This document shows positions 16,927-23,667 of a stretch of DNA of 23,667 nucleotides, one piece after another. The notes beneath the pieces are model-generated. The model was not told the origin of the DNA. It saw only the letters and a list, made by a program, of their open reading frames with translations, and did no database searches. The stretch lies in the NCBI GenBank assembly GCA_030674155.1, contig CM060342.1, positions 27,633,253-27,656,919 of the forward strand, given 5' to 3'. The position numbers were made by a program, and so were the translations under genes. Source of the DNA: Stramonita haemastoma. Taxonomy: Eukaryota > Mollusca > Gastropoda > Neogastropoda > Muricidae. How positions within the stretch are numbered: position 1 is the stretch's first letter; each line of letters starts with the position of its first letter.

Positions 16927-17796
16927 ATGCCAGTGACAGGATTGCCTTCCCGCTTAGAGTGTGTTATGAACACCTTTTTGCAGGAAATGTCCTTAAAGTC
17001 GTTTAAAATAGACAGTAAGGACGATCAAACAGTGATTGTGCTGCGTCTGACACCAACCGGCCAACCTGCTGCACACACTACAACTGACAGTGCAGTGTAT
17101 CGTCGAAAGTGTCCAGCTGAAGTTGCTAGGGACAGAAGGAGAGCGGAGGCACACAGGACATTAAGGGCTCAGCAACAAATGCAGGCAAGTTATTCCTCAC
17201 CTCCCTCAGGCCTTTTTCTCCCTACGCCGCCAAGTCTTTTTTATACAGCACAGAATGGCACTGCACATGGCACTTTCTATGCCACAGACACACACAACAC
17301 GGCTCCATGTGTGGCTGAATGTGCACGTGCAGCATGGCAGGCCAACCAGTCTCGTGATTCAGTGTATGAGGCGGAAAATTCCGTGCTAGTGAAAACACAA
17401 CACGTGGATGGGAGTGTAAATGACAGTGATGATGGAGAGAAGGGTGATAACTGGAGTGAAGAAACAGAAGAGTTTTCTGAGGAGGCGATGAGAATGTCAC
17501 AGACACTGACAGAACACACAGCAGGGGAAGCTGAGGATGAAGACAAGGAGACAGCCACAGGGAGAGGTTGTGATGTGGAAGATGCGTTGTCCTCTGTAAG
17601 CAAGTCAAAAGAAAGCAACAAACTGTCTAGTGACGAATGCAGACAAATTATTGAGTGTATTCAAGAGATACAAAGGGACATGGAAGAAATTAAAACCTTC
17701 CGTTCAAGAGAAGATAGACTCAGTCCAGCAAATGGCGAAAATGGAAACCTGCCTACACCACCCAGAAAACAGCAGACAACGTGGCCACACCGATAG
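16927..17796 (+). CDS. Uncharacterised 289-residue protein, single-exon ORF
   Basis: The longest intact non-repetitive ORF in the window. The first ATG after an in-frame TAG (16891) is at 16927; an extension from a TTG at 16894 is possible only with a non-ATG start. Residues 1-45 have hydrophobic/polar alternation with a strand-like TVIVLRLTPT. At about 56-75 comes a basic segment YRRKCPAEVARDRRRAEAHR, reminiscent of a YRRKxPSQxxRDxxR segment I recall from uncharacterised mollusc and cnidarian proteins (memory, unverified). Residues 85-140 are Ser/Pro/Thr-rich; about 165-215 are strongly acidic (Asp/Glu); about 235-265 look like an amphipathic helix (CRQIIECIQEIQRDMEEIK), possibly a coiled coil. 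No signal peptide or membrane segment. It could be a host gene or a domesticated/transposon accessory ORF. Confidence 0.6.
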   Translation: MPVTGLPSRLECVMNTFLQEMSLKSFKIDSKDDQTVIVLRLTPTGQPAAHTTTDSAVYRRKCPAEVARDRRRAEAHRTLRAQQQMQASYSSPPSGLFLPTPPSLFYTAQNGTAHGTFYATDTHNTAPCVAECARAAWQANQSRDSVYEAENSVLVKTQHVDGSVNDSDDGEKGDNWSEETEEFSEEAMRMSQTLTEHTAGEAEDEDKETATGRGCDVEDALSSVSKSKESNKLSSDECRQIIECIQEIQRDMEEIKTFRSREDRLSPANGENGNLPTPPRKQQTTWPHR

Positions 17797-18101
17797 AGAC
17801 GACTTGGACAAGCTTCACTTTCCTCTTTAGGCAGTGATGACAGCGACAATATAAAAAAAAAAGATGAAAAAAAACAAAAACATTATCGTTGTAACATGAC
17901 TTGTGAATATTTACCGCGATCGGACATCCATTCGCGAAGATCCTGTGAATGTAAATTGCTCGGTTTGATATGTAATTATCGGAGCTTTCGATCCCCCTCC
18001 CCCATGTGAATGGGCCCAAAGCCTAACACATTAAACCATTTTTCATTTGTCATTTTCATTTGTCTCTCTCTCTCTCTCTCTCTCTCTAATGCTGTATGGA
18101 C

Positions 18102-18107
18102 AATAAA
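18102..18107 (+). terminator. Polyadenylation signal AATAAA
   Basis: AATAAA 306 bases after the stop of the 289-residue ORF, followed by GT-rich TGTCAGTATCAGTGTCT. Consistent with a 3' UTR of about 320 bases. Confidence 0.4.
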
Positions 18108-18175
18108 ACTGTCAGTATCAGTGTCTCTTGCACCCAAAGGTACACAGTGTATGCATTCATTACGTTATACTCAAG

Positions 18176-18320
18176 CACACACAGGCATACAAGCATTTAA
18201 ATTCACCACACACACAGACACACACACAGAGACGCACACACAGAGTATGCATGCATGTATACTCAAGCACACATATGCATACTTGCATTAACACACACAC
18301 ACACGCGCGCGCGCGCGCCG
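18176..18320. repeat. CA / GCATGCAT / GCGC repeat
   Basis: CACACAGG, ACACACAGAC and ATGCATGCATG units, then (CA)n and GCGCGCGCGCGCGC. Confidence 0.9.
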
Positions 18321-18403
18321 ATTGAGATCACCACTAGTCTAGTAAAAATACAAACTGAGAATCAGAATGCCGTTTGAGAACCGCCATGCGATGCGCCAAG
18401 ATC

Positions 18404-18458
18404 ACTGATTGGTCAGCCTAATTTTGGCAACATCTGGAACACTGTTGTCGCCATCTTG
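18404..18458 (+). promoter_or_regulatory. CCAAT-box and YY1-like promoter candidate
   Basis: CTGATTGGTCAG (18405-18416) is a good inverted CCAAT (NF-Y) site, and GTCGCCATCTTG (18447-18458) matches the YY1 core CCATCTT. NF-Y plus YY1 within about 50 bases is a common TATA-less housekeeping promoter layout. It lies about 100 bases upstream of an ATG and a perfect splice donor. Confidence 0.5.
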
Positions 18459-18556
18459 AAAAAAAAAAAGCCGTAATTATCGATTTTGATGCTAATGAGT
18501 GATCAGTGGCATTAATCCATCGATTTAAGTGTGGATAAATTGTGGGATTACATTCT

Positions 18557-18595
18557 ATGGCAAATCGTGGCATACAAGAAGAGGATACCTGCAAG
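18557..18595 (+). CDS. Candidate first coding exon of a second gene
   Basis: ATG at 18557 followed by 12 further codons (MANRGIQEEDTCK) and a perfect donor AAG|GTGAGT at 18596. The upstream 100 bases hold the CCAAT and YY1 sites. The exon ends in phase 0. The next candidate exon (20474) looks coding in the frame that needs phase 1, so either an unseen exon lies between, the exon is untranslated, or the second exon is read in its other open frame. No homologue recognised. Confidence 0.4.
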
Positions 18596-18692
18596 GTGAG
18601 TTTGTAACTGTAACGTGTTCTGCTTGGTTTGGTTTCAATGCCCTGGGTCCACGAAACACGTGGTTTCAGATCTAGGTAGTGGCAGCTGCTGT

Positions 18693-18812
18693 CTTCTTCC
18701 TTTTCTACTCCTTCCAACGATCAGACAGTTACTGTTTTCTGTCATATGAGCCAAAATACGTTGTGCTTGAAGGGGGGATTTTTACGATCTCCAGGGTCAT
18801 CTTGAGTGCAGA
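18693..18812. repeat. Local duplication, copy 1
   Basis: Shares TTCTACT, CGATCAGACAG/AGATCAGAGGG, ACTGTTTTCTGTCA, TTGTGCTTGA, and CCAGGGTCATCT.GAGTGCAG, in this order, with 18912-19053. Spacing about 220 bases; diverged by indels including a G run in copy 2. Confidence 0.8.
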
Positions 18813-18911
18813 CCTGCCAGTGCTATGCACCATGCAAGAGATCGAAGAATAGAGATCAATTTAAGATCCCATAATTCTTGTCAGCGTTCAGTGGGTTAAA
18901 GAAACATGAAC

Positions 18912-19053
18912 ATTCTTATTCTTTTTCTACTTCTTTGAAGATCAGAGGGCAACTACTGTTTTCTGTCAATGTCATAAGAGGGAAAATTATGCATTGTGCT
19001 TGAGGGAGGGGGGGGGGGGGGGTCACCATTTCCAGGGTCATCTAGAGTGCAGA
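18912..19053. repeat. Local duplication, copy 2, with G run
   Basis: Diverged tandem copy of 18693-18812 carrying a run of about 14 G at 19009-19022. The run lies where copy 1 has GGGGGG. Confidence 0.8.
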
Positions 19054-19600
19054 AAAAACAATACAAACAAACAAAAAACAACCCCCTCCCCCCAAAAAAA
19101 CAAAACAAACCCAGACAAACTAGTATACATACATGTACATTGTTGTCATGTTTAGACATCAACCCAGAAGATAGAATGCGGCTGCCTGAATAGTCACATA
19201 CTCAAGAATCTCACTATTGGTGACCCATGCAGCTCTAACCAATGAATACATGCACATGCATGGATAACAAATGCCTGATTTATTTTCCCAGTGTTATGTT
19301 TGATGAATTTGCTTGCCTTTCAGCTTTTAGTGCCAATAGTTTATATTTGAATTGAAGAACCTGGTGTCTTATTCAAGTATTTGTAGGCAATTTTGTTGGT
19401 AGTTTGTTTTAGAATTGAAGAGCCTCATGTCTTATTCGCGATTATTGTTTTTAGTTGAATTTGTTTCTGTTAATCTGTTTTAGTGAATAGAAATGGTCTT
19501 AACATGGCCTTCCAGCTACTGAGTTAGTTGAGCCATAAACATTTTGCTTTGTCTGTTTCTTTGTTTTTCAAATGATTTAACTTGACCATGGGAAAGCAAT
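19054..19600. other. AT-rich intron-like stretch
   Basis: A-rich and C-rich low-complexity sequence to about 19110, then AT-rich DNA with a near-repeat of TGAATTGAAGAACCTGGTGTCTTAT-like sequence (about 19348 and 19412, each containing GAATTGAAGA.CCT..TGTCTTATTC). No gene seen. Confidence 0.5.
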
Positions 19601-19603
19601 TGC

Positions 19604-19950
19604 GCTTACAGAATCTGCTTGAATGAAATAGCAGATAGTTTAGCAAAGCAAGGCATGATGGCAAATTTTTCATCACATGATTTGAGAATTGACAGTCGGT
19701 TAGTCATTATTTCAGTATTGAAAAAATCATACACATGGAAACTTTTCAAGGCAGACATGAAATATTGCATTATTTGTTTATCCAAATTTTCCTAGACAAT
19801 AAGATAATTCAAGTCTCAATTATGTTTAAATACCGGAAGACTAAGTACTATAAAATATGTGACATGGCTTGCTGAGTTGAACATTTCATGGCAATATAAA
19901 AACTGAATTTATTCCGATTAATACTAATAATATCTGTATTAGAAAATTAT
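19604..19950 (+). pseudogene. Fourth LINE: RNase H C-terminal fragment
   Basis: From 19622 one frame reads NEIADSLAKQG, the conserved GNExAD.LAK motif that ends LINE RNase H domains, then LRIDSRLVIISVLKKSYTW and a stop at about 19790. The sequence after it remains LINE-like and AT-rich (an ISWQYKN piece near 19889) up to about 19950. It lies inside the putative first intron. Its AT richness resembles the LINE at 7903-11845, so it may be the same family, but the two remnants barely overlap. Confidence 0.55.
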
Positions 19951-20473
19951 ATACATGCATGTGGATATCTGAATTGCTTCAATTAGTGAATATGTTTAGA
20001 ACTTAGTCTTGTTATGTTTTTTGGTGGTGGTTTTTGTTTTGTTCATTTTTTTGCTGGAGGGGGGGGGGGGGGGTAGAAACTTATTTTGGGGGGTAGGGGG
20101 TATTTTTGTTTATTTCTGTTGAGTTTTTCCCATTTGGAATGTTTAATTTATAGTCTAATATCATCAAGTGTAACAGATTTTAACTAAACAACAACACAGG
20201 AAATAGTAGTAATAGTATACACACAAGAATGTATAATTACTAGTACTATGACATGTGTATGCATACAATTTAATGAACTTTTTTTTTTGTTATTCACCCT
20301 ACTCTTCTATGTCATCTGACATCTGTCCCTTTGGAATTTTAATCTATCCAGATCCTTGAATGAATGAATACCCAAACACATCATTTTCCAATTCATATAA
20401 TTTTTTTTTTTTTTAAAAGAAATTAAATGATTTATATAAAATTTACTCGAAGTTGATTATGACTTGTCTACAG
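19951..20473. other. AT-rich intron-like stretch with G and T runs
   Basis: TTTTTGGTGGTGG, a run of 15 G at 20059-20073, GGGGGGTAGGGGG, and T runs at 20281 and 20401. Ends in ACTTGTCTACAG, the acceptor of the next exon. Confidence 0.5.
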
Positions 20474-20608
20474 CACAAGACAGAGATCAGCAGTCACAGG
20501 GTTCAGCATCCCCTGCACATTCTGGGTCTGGCAGGTCAGTGGCAGGGAGTGAACATTCTGGGTCCCCTCCCGGGTCCCTGCAAGCCCACAGTCCTTCTGG
20601 ATCTCCAG
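20474..20608 (+). CDS. Candidate internal exon, Ser/Gly/His-rich (45 codons)
   Basis: Bounded by acceptor TTGTCTACAG and donor CCAG|GTGAGAG. It is 135 bases, a multiple of three, and phase 1 to phase 1 in the favoured frame. That frame reads QDRDQQSQGSASPAHSGSG, then SVAGSEHSGSPPGSLQAHS and PSGSP: a repeated HSGS/SGSP pattern typical of a disordered region. The phase 0 frame is also open (HKTEISSHRVQ...), so the frame choice rests on the repeat pattern and on continuity into the next exon. No domain recognised. Confidence 0.5.
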
Positions 20609-20684
20609 GTGAGAGAGAGGTTGTATGGGGTGTAGTGGGGGGTAAGGGTGGTGGGGATGTTTGGGAGGAAGAGGGATTTATCCA

Positions 20685-20745
20685 CCCCCCCAACCCCCCC
20701 CCCCAAAAAAAAAAAAAAAAAAAAAAAAGAAAAGAAAAAAAAGTA
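20685..20745. repeat. C run and poly-A
   Basis: CCCCCCCAACCCCCCCCCCC followed by 24 A and AAAAGAAAAG. It could be the decayed tail of a retroposon; the SINE-A copy just downstream is in the other orientation and has its own AT end. Confidence 0.85.
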
Positions 20746-20783
20746 TTTGATTGCTTTTGTTGAAGTAGATTTATTTTATTTTA

Positions 20784-21058
20784 TTTATTCTTTTATATCG
20801 AGGATAACAGAATAAGCAATCATGTGCTTTTTTTCATCCGGTCCCCGTGTGTATGCAGTTTTGTAAATATTGTCATCTGTTCCCACCGGCACATGATGGC
20901 CTACTCTTACGAAAAGCGGAACAGGATTTAACGTGTGCGCAAGATGTTCTGCGTGCGTTCGCACACGGGGCCTCGGTTTAAAGTCTCATCCGAAGGACTT
21001 TTGGGGAGAGTGGAGTCAGCACTGATGTTAACTCCAGGAAGAAAATTTCCTCGACCGA
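20784..21058 (-). mobile_element. SINE-A copy 10, head missing
   Basis: AT end with CTTTTATATCGAGGATAACA, followed by CCCCGTGTGTATGCAGTTTT, CTTACGAAAAGCGGAACAGG, GTTCGCACACGGGGCCTCGG, AGTCTCATCCGAAGGAC and TGTTAACTCCAGGAAGAAAA. It breaks off at CTCGACCG, before the tRNA-like part. The intact body makes it one of the least diverged copies. Lies in the putative second intron. Confidence 0.88.
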
Positions 21059-21280
21059 TAATTGTAAGATGTTTGTTGTGCTGGTTCAAATCAAACACTG
21101 GCCTAAGAAGAAAGATGGAAGGACTGTTACTGTTAACCCTTTCCTGTAGGTAACCCTCTATAGCCTAGGTAACCAACCATCTACTGACCCTTCCATCCCA
21201 ATTACCCACTACTGGGTTACTTTAGTTTACAAATGTGCACAGTGCACGTGTACTGGGAAAGAGGGGTTCTCTTTCTTAAC

Positions 21281-21545
21281 GTAAGGATAGGTTAAGACAT
21301 GCACCTGCCTCACAGGTAAACCGTGAGGTTGTAGGTTCAATTCCCAGCCTTGCTCTTTCTTCCCAGTTTGACGGGAAAAAACAATGTCAAGAGACCTTTG
21401 GATGGGTTTTTAAAGTGAGGCCCCATGCGCAAAAGCACACAGAACATCTTGTACACTTGTTAAAAACCAGTTCTGTCTTCCGTAAGACAAGGTCATTTCA
21501 TGCTGGTAATAATGGATGTTGCAGTGCAAAAATTTCATAAATCAG
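21281..21545 (+). mobile_element. SINE-A2 copy 2
   Basis: Head with AAACCGTGAGGTTGTAGGTTC (split here as AAACCGTGAGG and TTGTAGGTTCAATTCCC), B box GGTTCAATTCC at about 21333-21343, then CAGTTTGACGGGAAAAAACA, AATGTCAAGAGACC, TTGGATGGG and a diverged core and body (AGCACACAGAACATCTTG, CTTCCGTAAGACAAGGTC). The head is the same as at 12285. The unrelated 21059-21280 before it holds no recognised feature except GTGCACAGTGCAC at 21234-21246. Confidence 0.75.
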
Positions 21546-21660
21546 TAAATACTCTCTCTTGACATTAGTTTAAAAAAAATAAGGAGCTTGTGTAGCTTTA
21601 TCGGTTGTCAAATACTCAGAAAAGTCCAGCAAAACGACCGACGCCGTTGCGATTGTCATG
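21516..21660. repeat. Unidentified repeat E, copy 1
   Basis: Shares with 23497-23650, in order: TGCA/GTGCAAAAAT.TCAT, AAATACTC..TTGACATTAG, GAGCTTG.GT.GCTTTATC, GTCAAATA, GAAAAGTCCAG, AAACGA.CGACGCC.TTG.GAT and TCATGG. About 145 bases with roughly 80 percent identity by eye. No ORF and no recognised family. Confidence 0.8.
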
Positions 21661-21911
21661 GCGGTAAACACTCATTTCATGCAAAATGGTGGCGTTCTAT
21701 GACAAAAGTGCAGTGATCGCTTGATTTCATGTGATTCAAAGTACTGGGCAATATTGAAATGACTTATTTTAACAAGAGTTATTTTGAAGCCTTGTTCAGT
21801 TGTTGCATCAAAATGAAGTAAAACAATGTATGACGTCGAAATCGCTGAGTAGCAAATAAGTGCATTGAAGTGCATCAGGCAAAACTTAGCACCCCTTGTT
21901 CGAATCCCATG
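21661..21911. other. Intron-like stretch, nothing recognised
   Basis: Contains AAAATGGTGGCG (21683-21694), which resembles a YY1-type site, and AT-rich sequence. Short frames only. Confidence 0.4.
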
Positions 21912-22090
21912 AGTGATGAGCGATGTGTAACACACGGGACCTCATTTTATCGTCTCATCCGAAAGACTAGCGCCCAGACCACCACTCAGGGTCTAATGGA
22001 TGGGGGAAAAGTTTTGGGTCCAAACGGGGTACGAACCACCGCACACTCCGACCCGGACTATGCATGTGACTCTGTCACATTGCAGTTGAT
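21912..22090 (-). mobile_element. SINE-B copy 3, 5' half
   Basis: Minus-strand reading: head with GACAGAGTCACATGCATAGT and GTGTGCGGTGGTTCGTACCC (B-box region, about 22028-22045), AACTTTTCCCCCATCCATTA, GGTGGTCTGGGCGCTAGTC, TTTCGGATGAGACGATAAA, then GGTCCCGTGTGTTACACATC. The 3' half with the hairpin is absent. Together with the copy at 6851 it defines the full SINE-B layout. Confidence 0.82.
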
Positions 22091-22391
22091 GACAGGAAAA
22101 AAAAATGAAAATCTGATCTCATAAAAAAACAAACTAAAAACCCCCTCCAAATTCCCCCCCCCGCGAAAACTTAGCACAGCTCAATTCAGTCGGATCAGGA
22201 TAAATTTTTCCAAAGTTTTTCAAAAATATTCCACAACCCTTACCTCACTGTCTCTGTCATTGTTAAATTCAACCAAATTCAGAACCTAATTCAGCCTCTA
22301 AAACTCCTCCTAGTCATCAGAATCATAAAAAAAAAACTTGCAATAATCTTTGTTTTTCAAATGATTTAACATCTTTTCACTTTTGTGTGTG
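22091..22391. other. AT-rich intron-like stretch, nothing recognised
   Basis: A- and C-rich low complexity near 22120-22165, then AT-rich DNA. Contains a 24-base exact match (22347-22370) to 19558-19581. Confidence 0.45.
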
Positions 22392-22470
22392 TCTTCTTCT
22401 TCTTCTTCTTCTTCTTCTTCTTCTTCTTCTTCTTCTTCTTCGTCGCAATTCTTCTTCTTCTTTTTCTTCT
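22392..22470. repeat. CTT microsatellite
   Basis: (CTT)n to about 22440, then CGTCGCAATTC and further CTT/TTTC units. The interruption is the complement of GAATTGCGACG, the signature of the minisatellite at 3361. Confidence 0.95.
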
Positions 22471-22471
22471 T

Positions 22472-23055
<584 letters not shown>

Positions 23056-23162
23056 GATCAGCACAGAGACACTGGGAAGAAGGAGCCCTGGACTGGGTGA
23101 GCAACAGAGAGCATGGAGGAATGGTGCATAAGAGGAGAAGAGAAAGGCAGGGAGAATGACAG
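23056..23162 (+). CDS. Candidate exon with stop next to a perfect donor
   Basis: Acceptor TCTTTTTTATAG|GATC and donor CAG|GTAAGT at 23163 are both strong. Joined in phase 1 to the exon at 20474-20608, the frame continues GSAQRHWEEGALDWVSNREH then GGMVHKRRRERQGE and stops with TGA at 23157-23159, three bases before the donor. The KRRRER stretch is a possible nuclear localisation signal (inference). The other two frames hit stops earlier (TGA at about 23098, TAA in the third). Either the protein ends here with an intron in its 3' UTR, or the exon is non-coding or alternatively spliced; a weaker donor TGG|GTGAGC exists at 23097. Confidence 0.45.
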
Positions 23163-23496
23163 GTAAGTTGGCACGAAAGATGTCAGAGTGTCTGGTAGCG
23201 CTGAATCAACTGCAGCGGTTCTCTGTGCTGCTGGCGGAATTAACAGTGTCCAGTGTTGTTTTGAAGCAGGCTGGGGTTAAACAACCCTTGATATTGATAT
23301 TTAAAACTGAACTAAGTGTGTAAAGTTGTAAATCACTGGAAAGCTTAGACTACAAGCTTTTAAATGAGTGGAATTTCATAGCAGCAGGTAGTGTTTATGA
23401 TAATGTAAAAAATAAATAAGTGAAACAATATTGTGTGAACACAACTTATCACTGTCGTGACGTCAGAGCCACAGATTGATTTTAACATGATATGCA
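23163..23496. other. Intron-like stretch, nothing recognised
   Basis: Starts with the donor GTAAGT. Moderately AT-rich, no repeat and no frame of note. Confidence 0.45.
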
Positions 23497-23650
23497 ATGT
23501 GGTTGCGGTACAAAAATGTCATGATTCGGAAAATACTCTTGACATTAGTTTTTTTTAAAAATATAATAAAGAGCTTGCGTGGCTTTATCAGTCGTCAAAT
23601 ATTTGGAAAAGTCCAGTGAAACGATCGACGCCATTGTGATCATCATGGTT
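23497..23650. repeat. Unidentified repeat E, copy 2
   Basis: Second copy of the 21516-21660 repeat, same orientation, about 2 kb apart. It contains TACTCTTGACATTAG, AAAGAGCTTGCGTGGC, TTTATCAGTCGTCAAATA, AAAAGTCCAGTGAAACGA and TCGACGCCATTGTGAT. The window ends just after it, so the right boundary is uncertain. Confidence 0.8.
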
Positions 23651-23667
23651 AGGTAAATTCTATCTCT

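Larger units (their letters stand above)
17797..18403. other. 3' flank of the ORF and intergenic repeats
   Basis: A/T-rich sequence after the stop, a CT tract at 18063-18088, the AATAAA signal at 18102, then CA/GCAT repeats. No other gene seen. About 300 bases separate the AATAAA from the next promoter candidate. Confidence 0.5.

Noticed and set aside
17222..17621. Minus-strand frames of 114-128 residues opposite the 289-residue ORF
   Set aside because: Shadow frames; the plus-strand ORF has the ATG, domain-like composition and flanking signals.
20453..20635. Phase 0 open frame through the exon at 20474-20608
   Set aside because: Possible, but the phase 1 frame has the coherent HSGS/SGSP pattern and continues for longer into the next exon. 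Kept only as an alternative.

Overview
This is 23.7 kb of animal nuclear DNA dominated by repeats, with little coding sequence. It carries dense dinucleotide and tetranucleotide microsatellites, many tRNA-headed SINEs, decayed non-LTR retrotransposons, a hAT-like element, intron-type splice signals and polymorphic-looking AC tracts. Nothing looks bacterial or organellar. From memory of repeat styles, a marine mollusc, probably a gastropod, is the best guess. This rests on the SINE core with the motif GATGAGAC..TAAACCGAGG, the AGAGAAATCTG hairpin tail, and the extreme AC/AG/TGCG microsatellite load. It is an inference and not proven.

Layout. 1-7.9 kb: SINEs and microsatellites only, including two adjacent SINE-A copies (30-706), a SINE nested in another SINE with a 13-bp target-site duplication (3763-4226), a GAATTGCGAAG minisatellite, and a SINE-B copy whose 3' end encodes a clean GAAA-loop hairpin. 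7.9-11.85 kb: one dead LINE on the + strand (endonuclease end, connector, RT, RNase H, C-terminal Cys region), itself hit by a roughly 240-bp chimeric insert and by a 280-bp SINE with a perfect 13-bp target-site duplication. 12.3-15.6 kb: SINE, an RT fragment on the - strand, the longest pure AC tract (48 units), a CTGT/CT tract, a LINE 3' end, a second LINE C-terminus and another SINE. 15.74-16.66 kb: a hAT-like non-autonomous element with a nested 5'-truncated SINE. 16.8-18.1 kb: the only long intact ORF (289 codons from its ATG) with a TATA-like box upstream and AATAAA downstream. 18.4-23.2 kb: a second probable gene on the + strand, with a CCAAT/YY1-type promoter, a candidate first coding exon (18557-18595), a Ser/Gly/His-rich exon (20474-20608) and a further exon (23056-23162). 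Its putative introns contain SINEs in both orientations, a LINE RNase H remnant and two kinds of local duplication.

In evolutionary terms, at least four SINE families (called A, B, C and D here) are present. A and B have different heads and tails but share a central core, and nested insertions give a relative order. No CRISPR, operon, rRNA, intact tRNA or virus was seen. The best leads are the SINE-B terminal hairpin, the modular SINE core, the nested insertions with target-site duplications, the two unrecognised genes and an unidentified repeat of about 140 bp (21516-21660 and 23497-23650).
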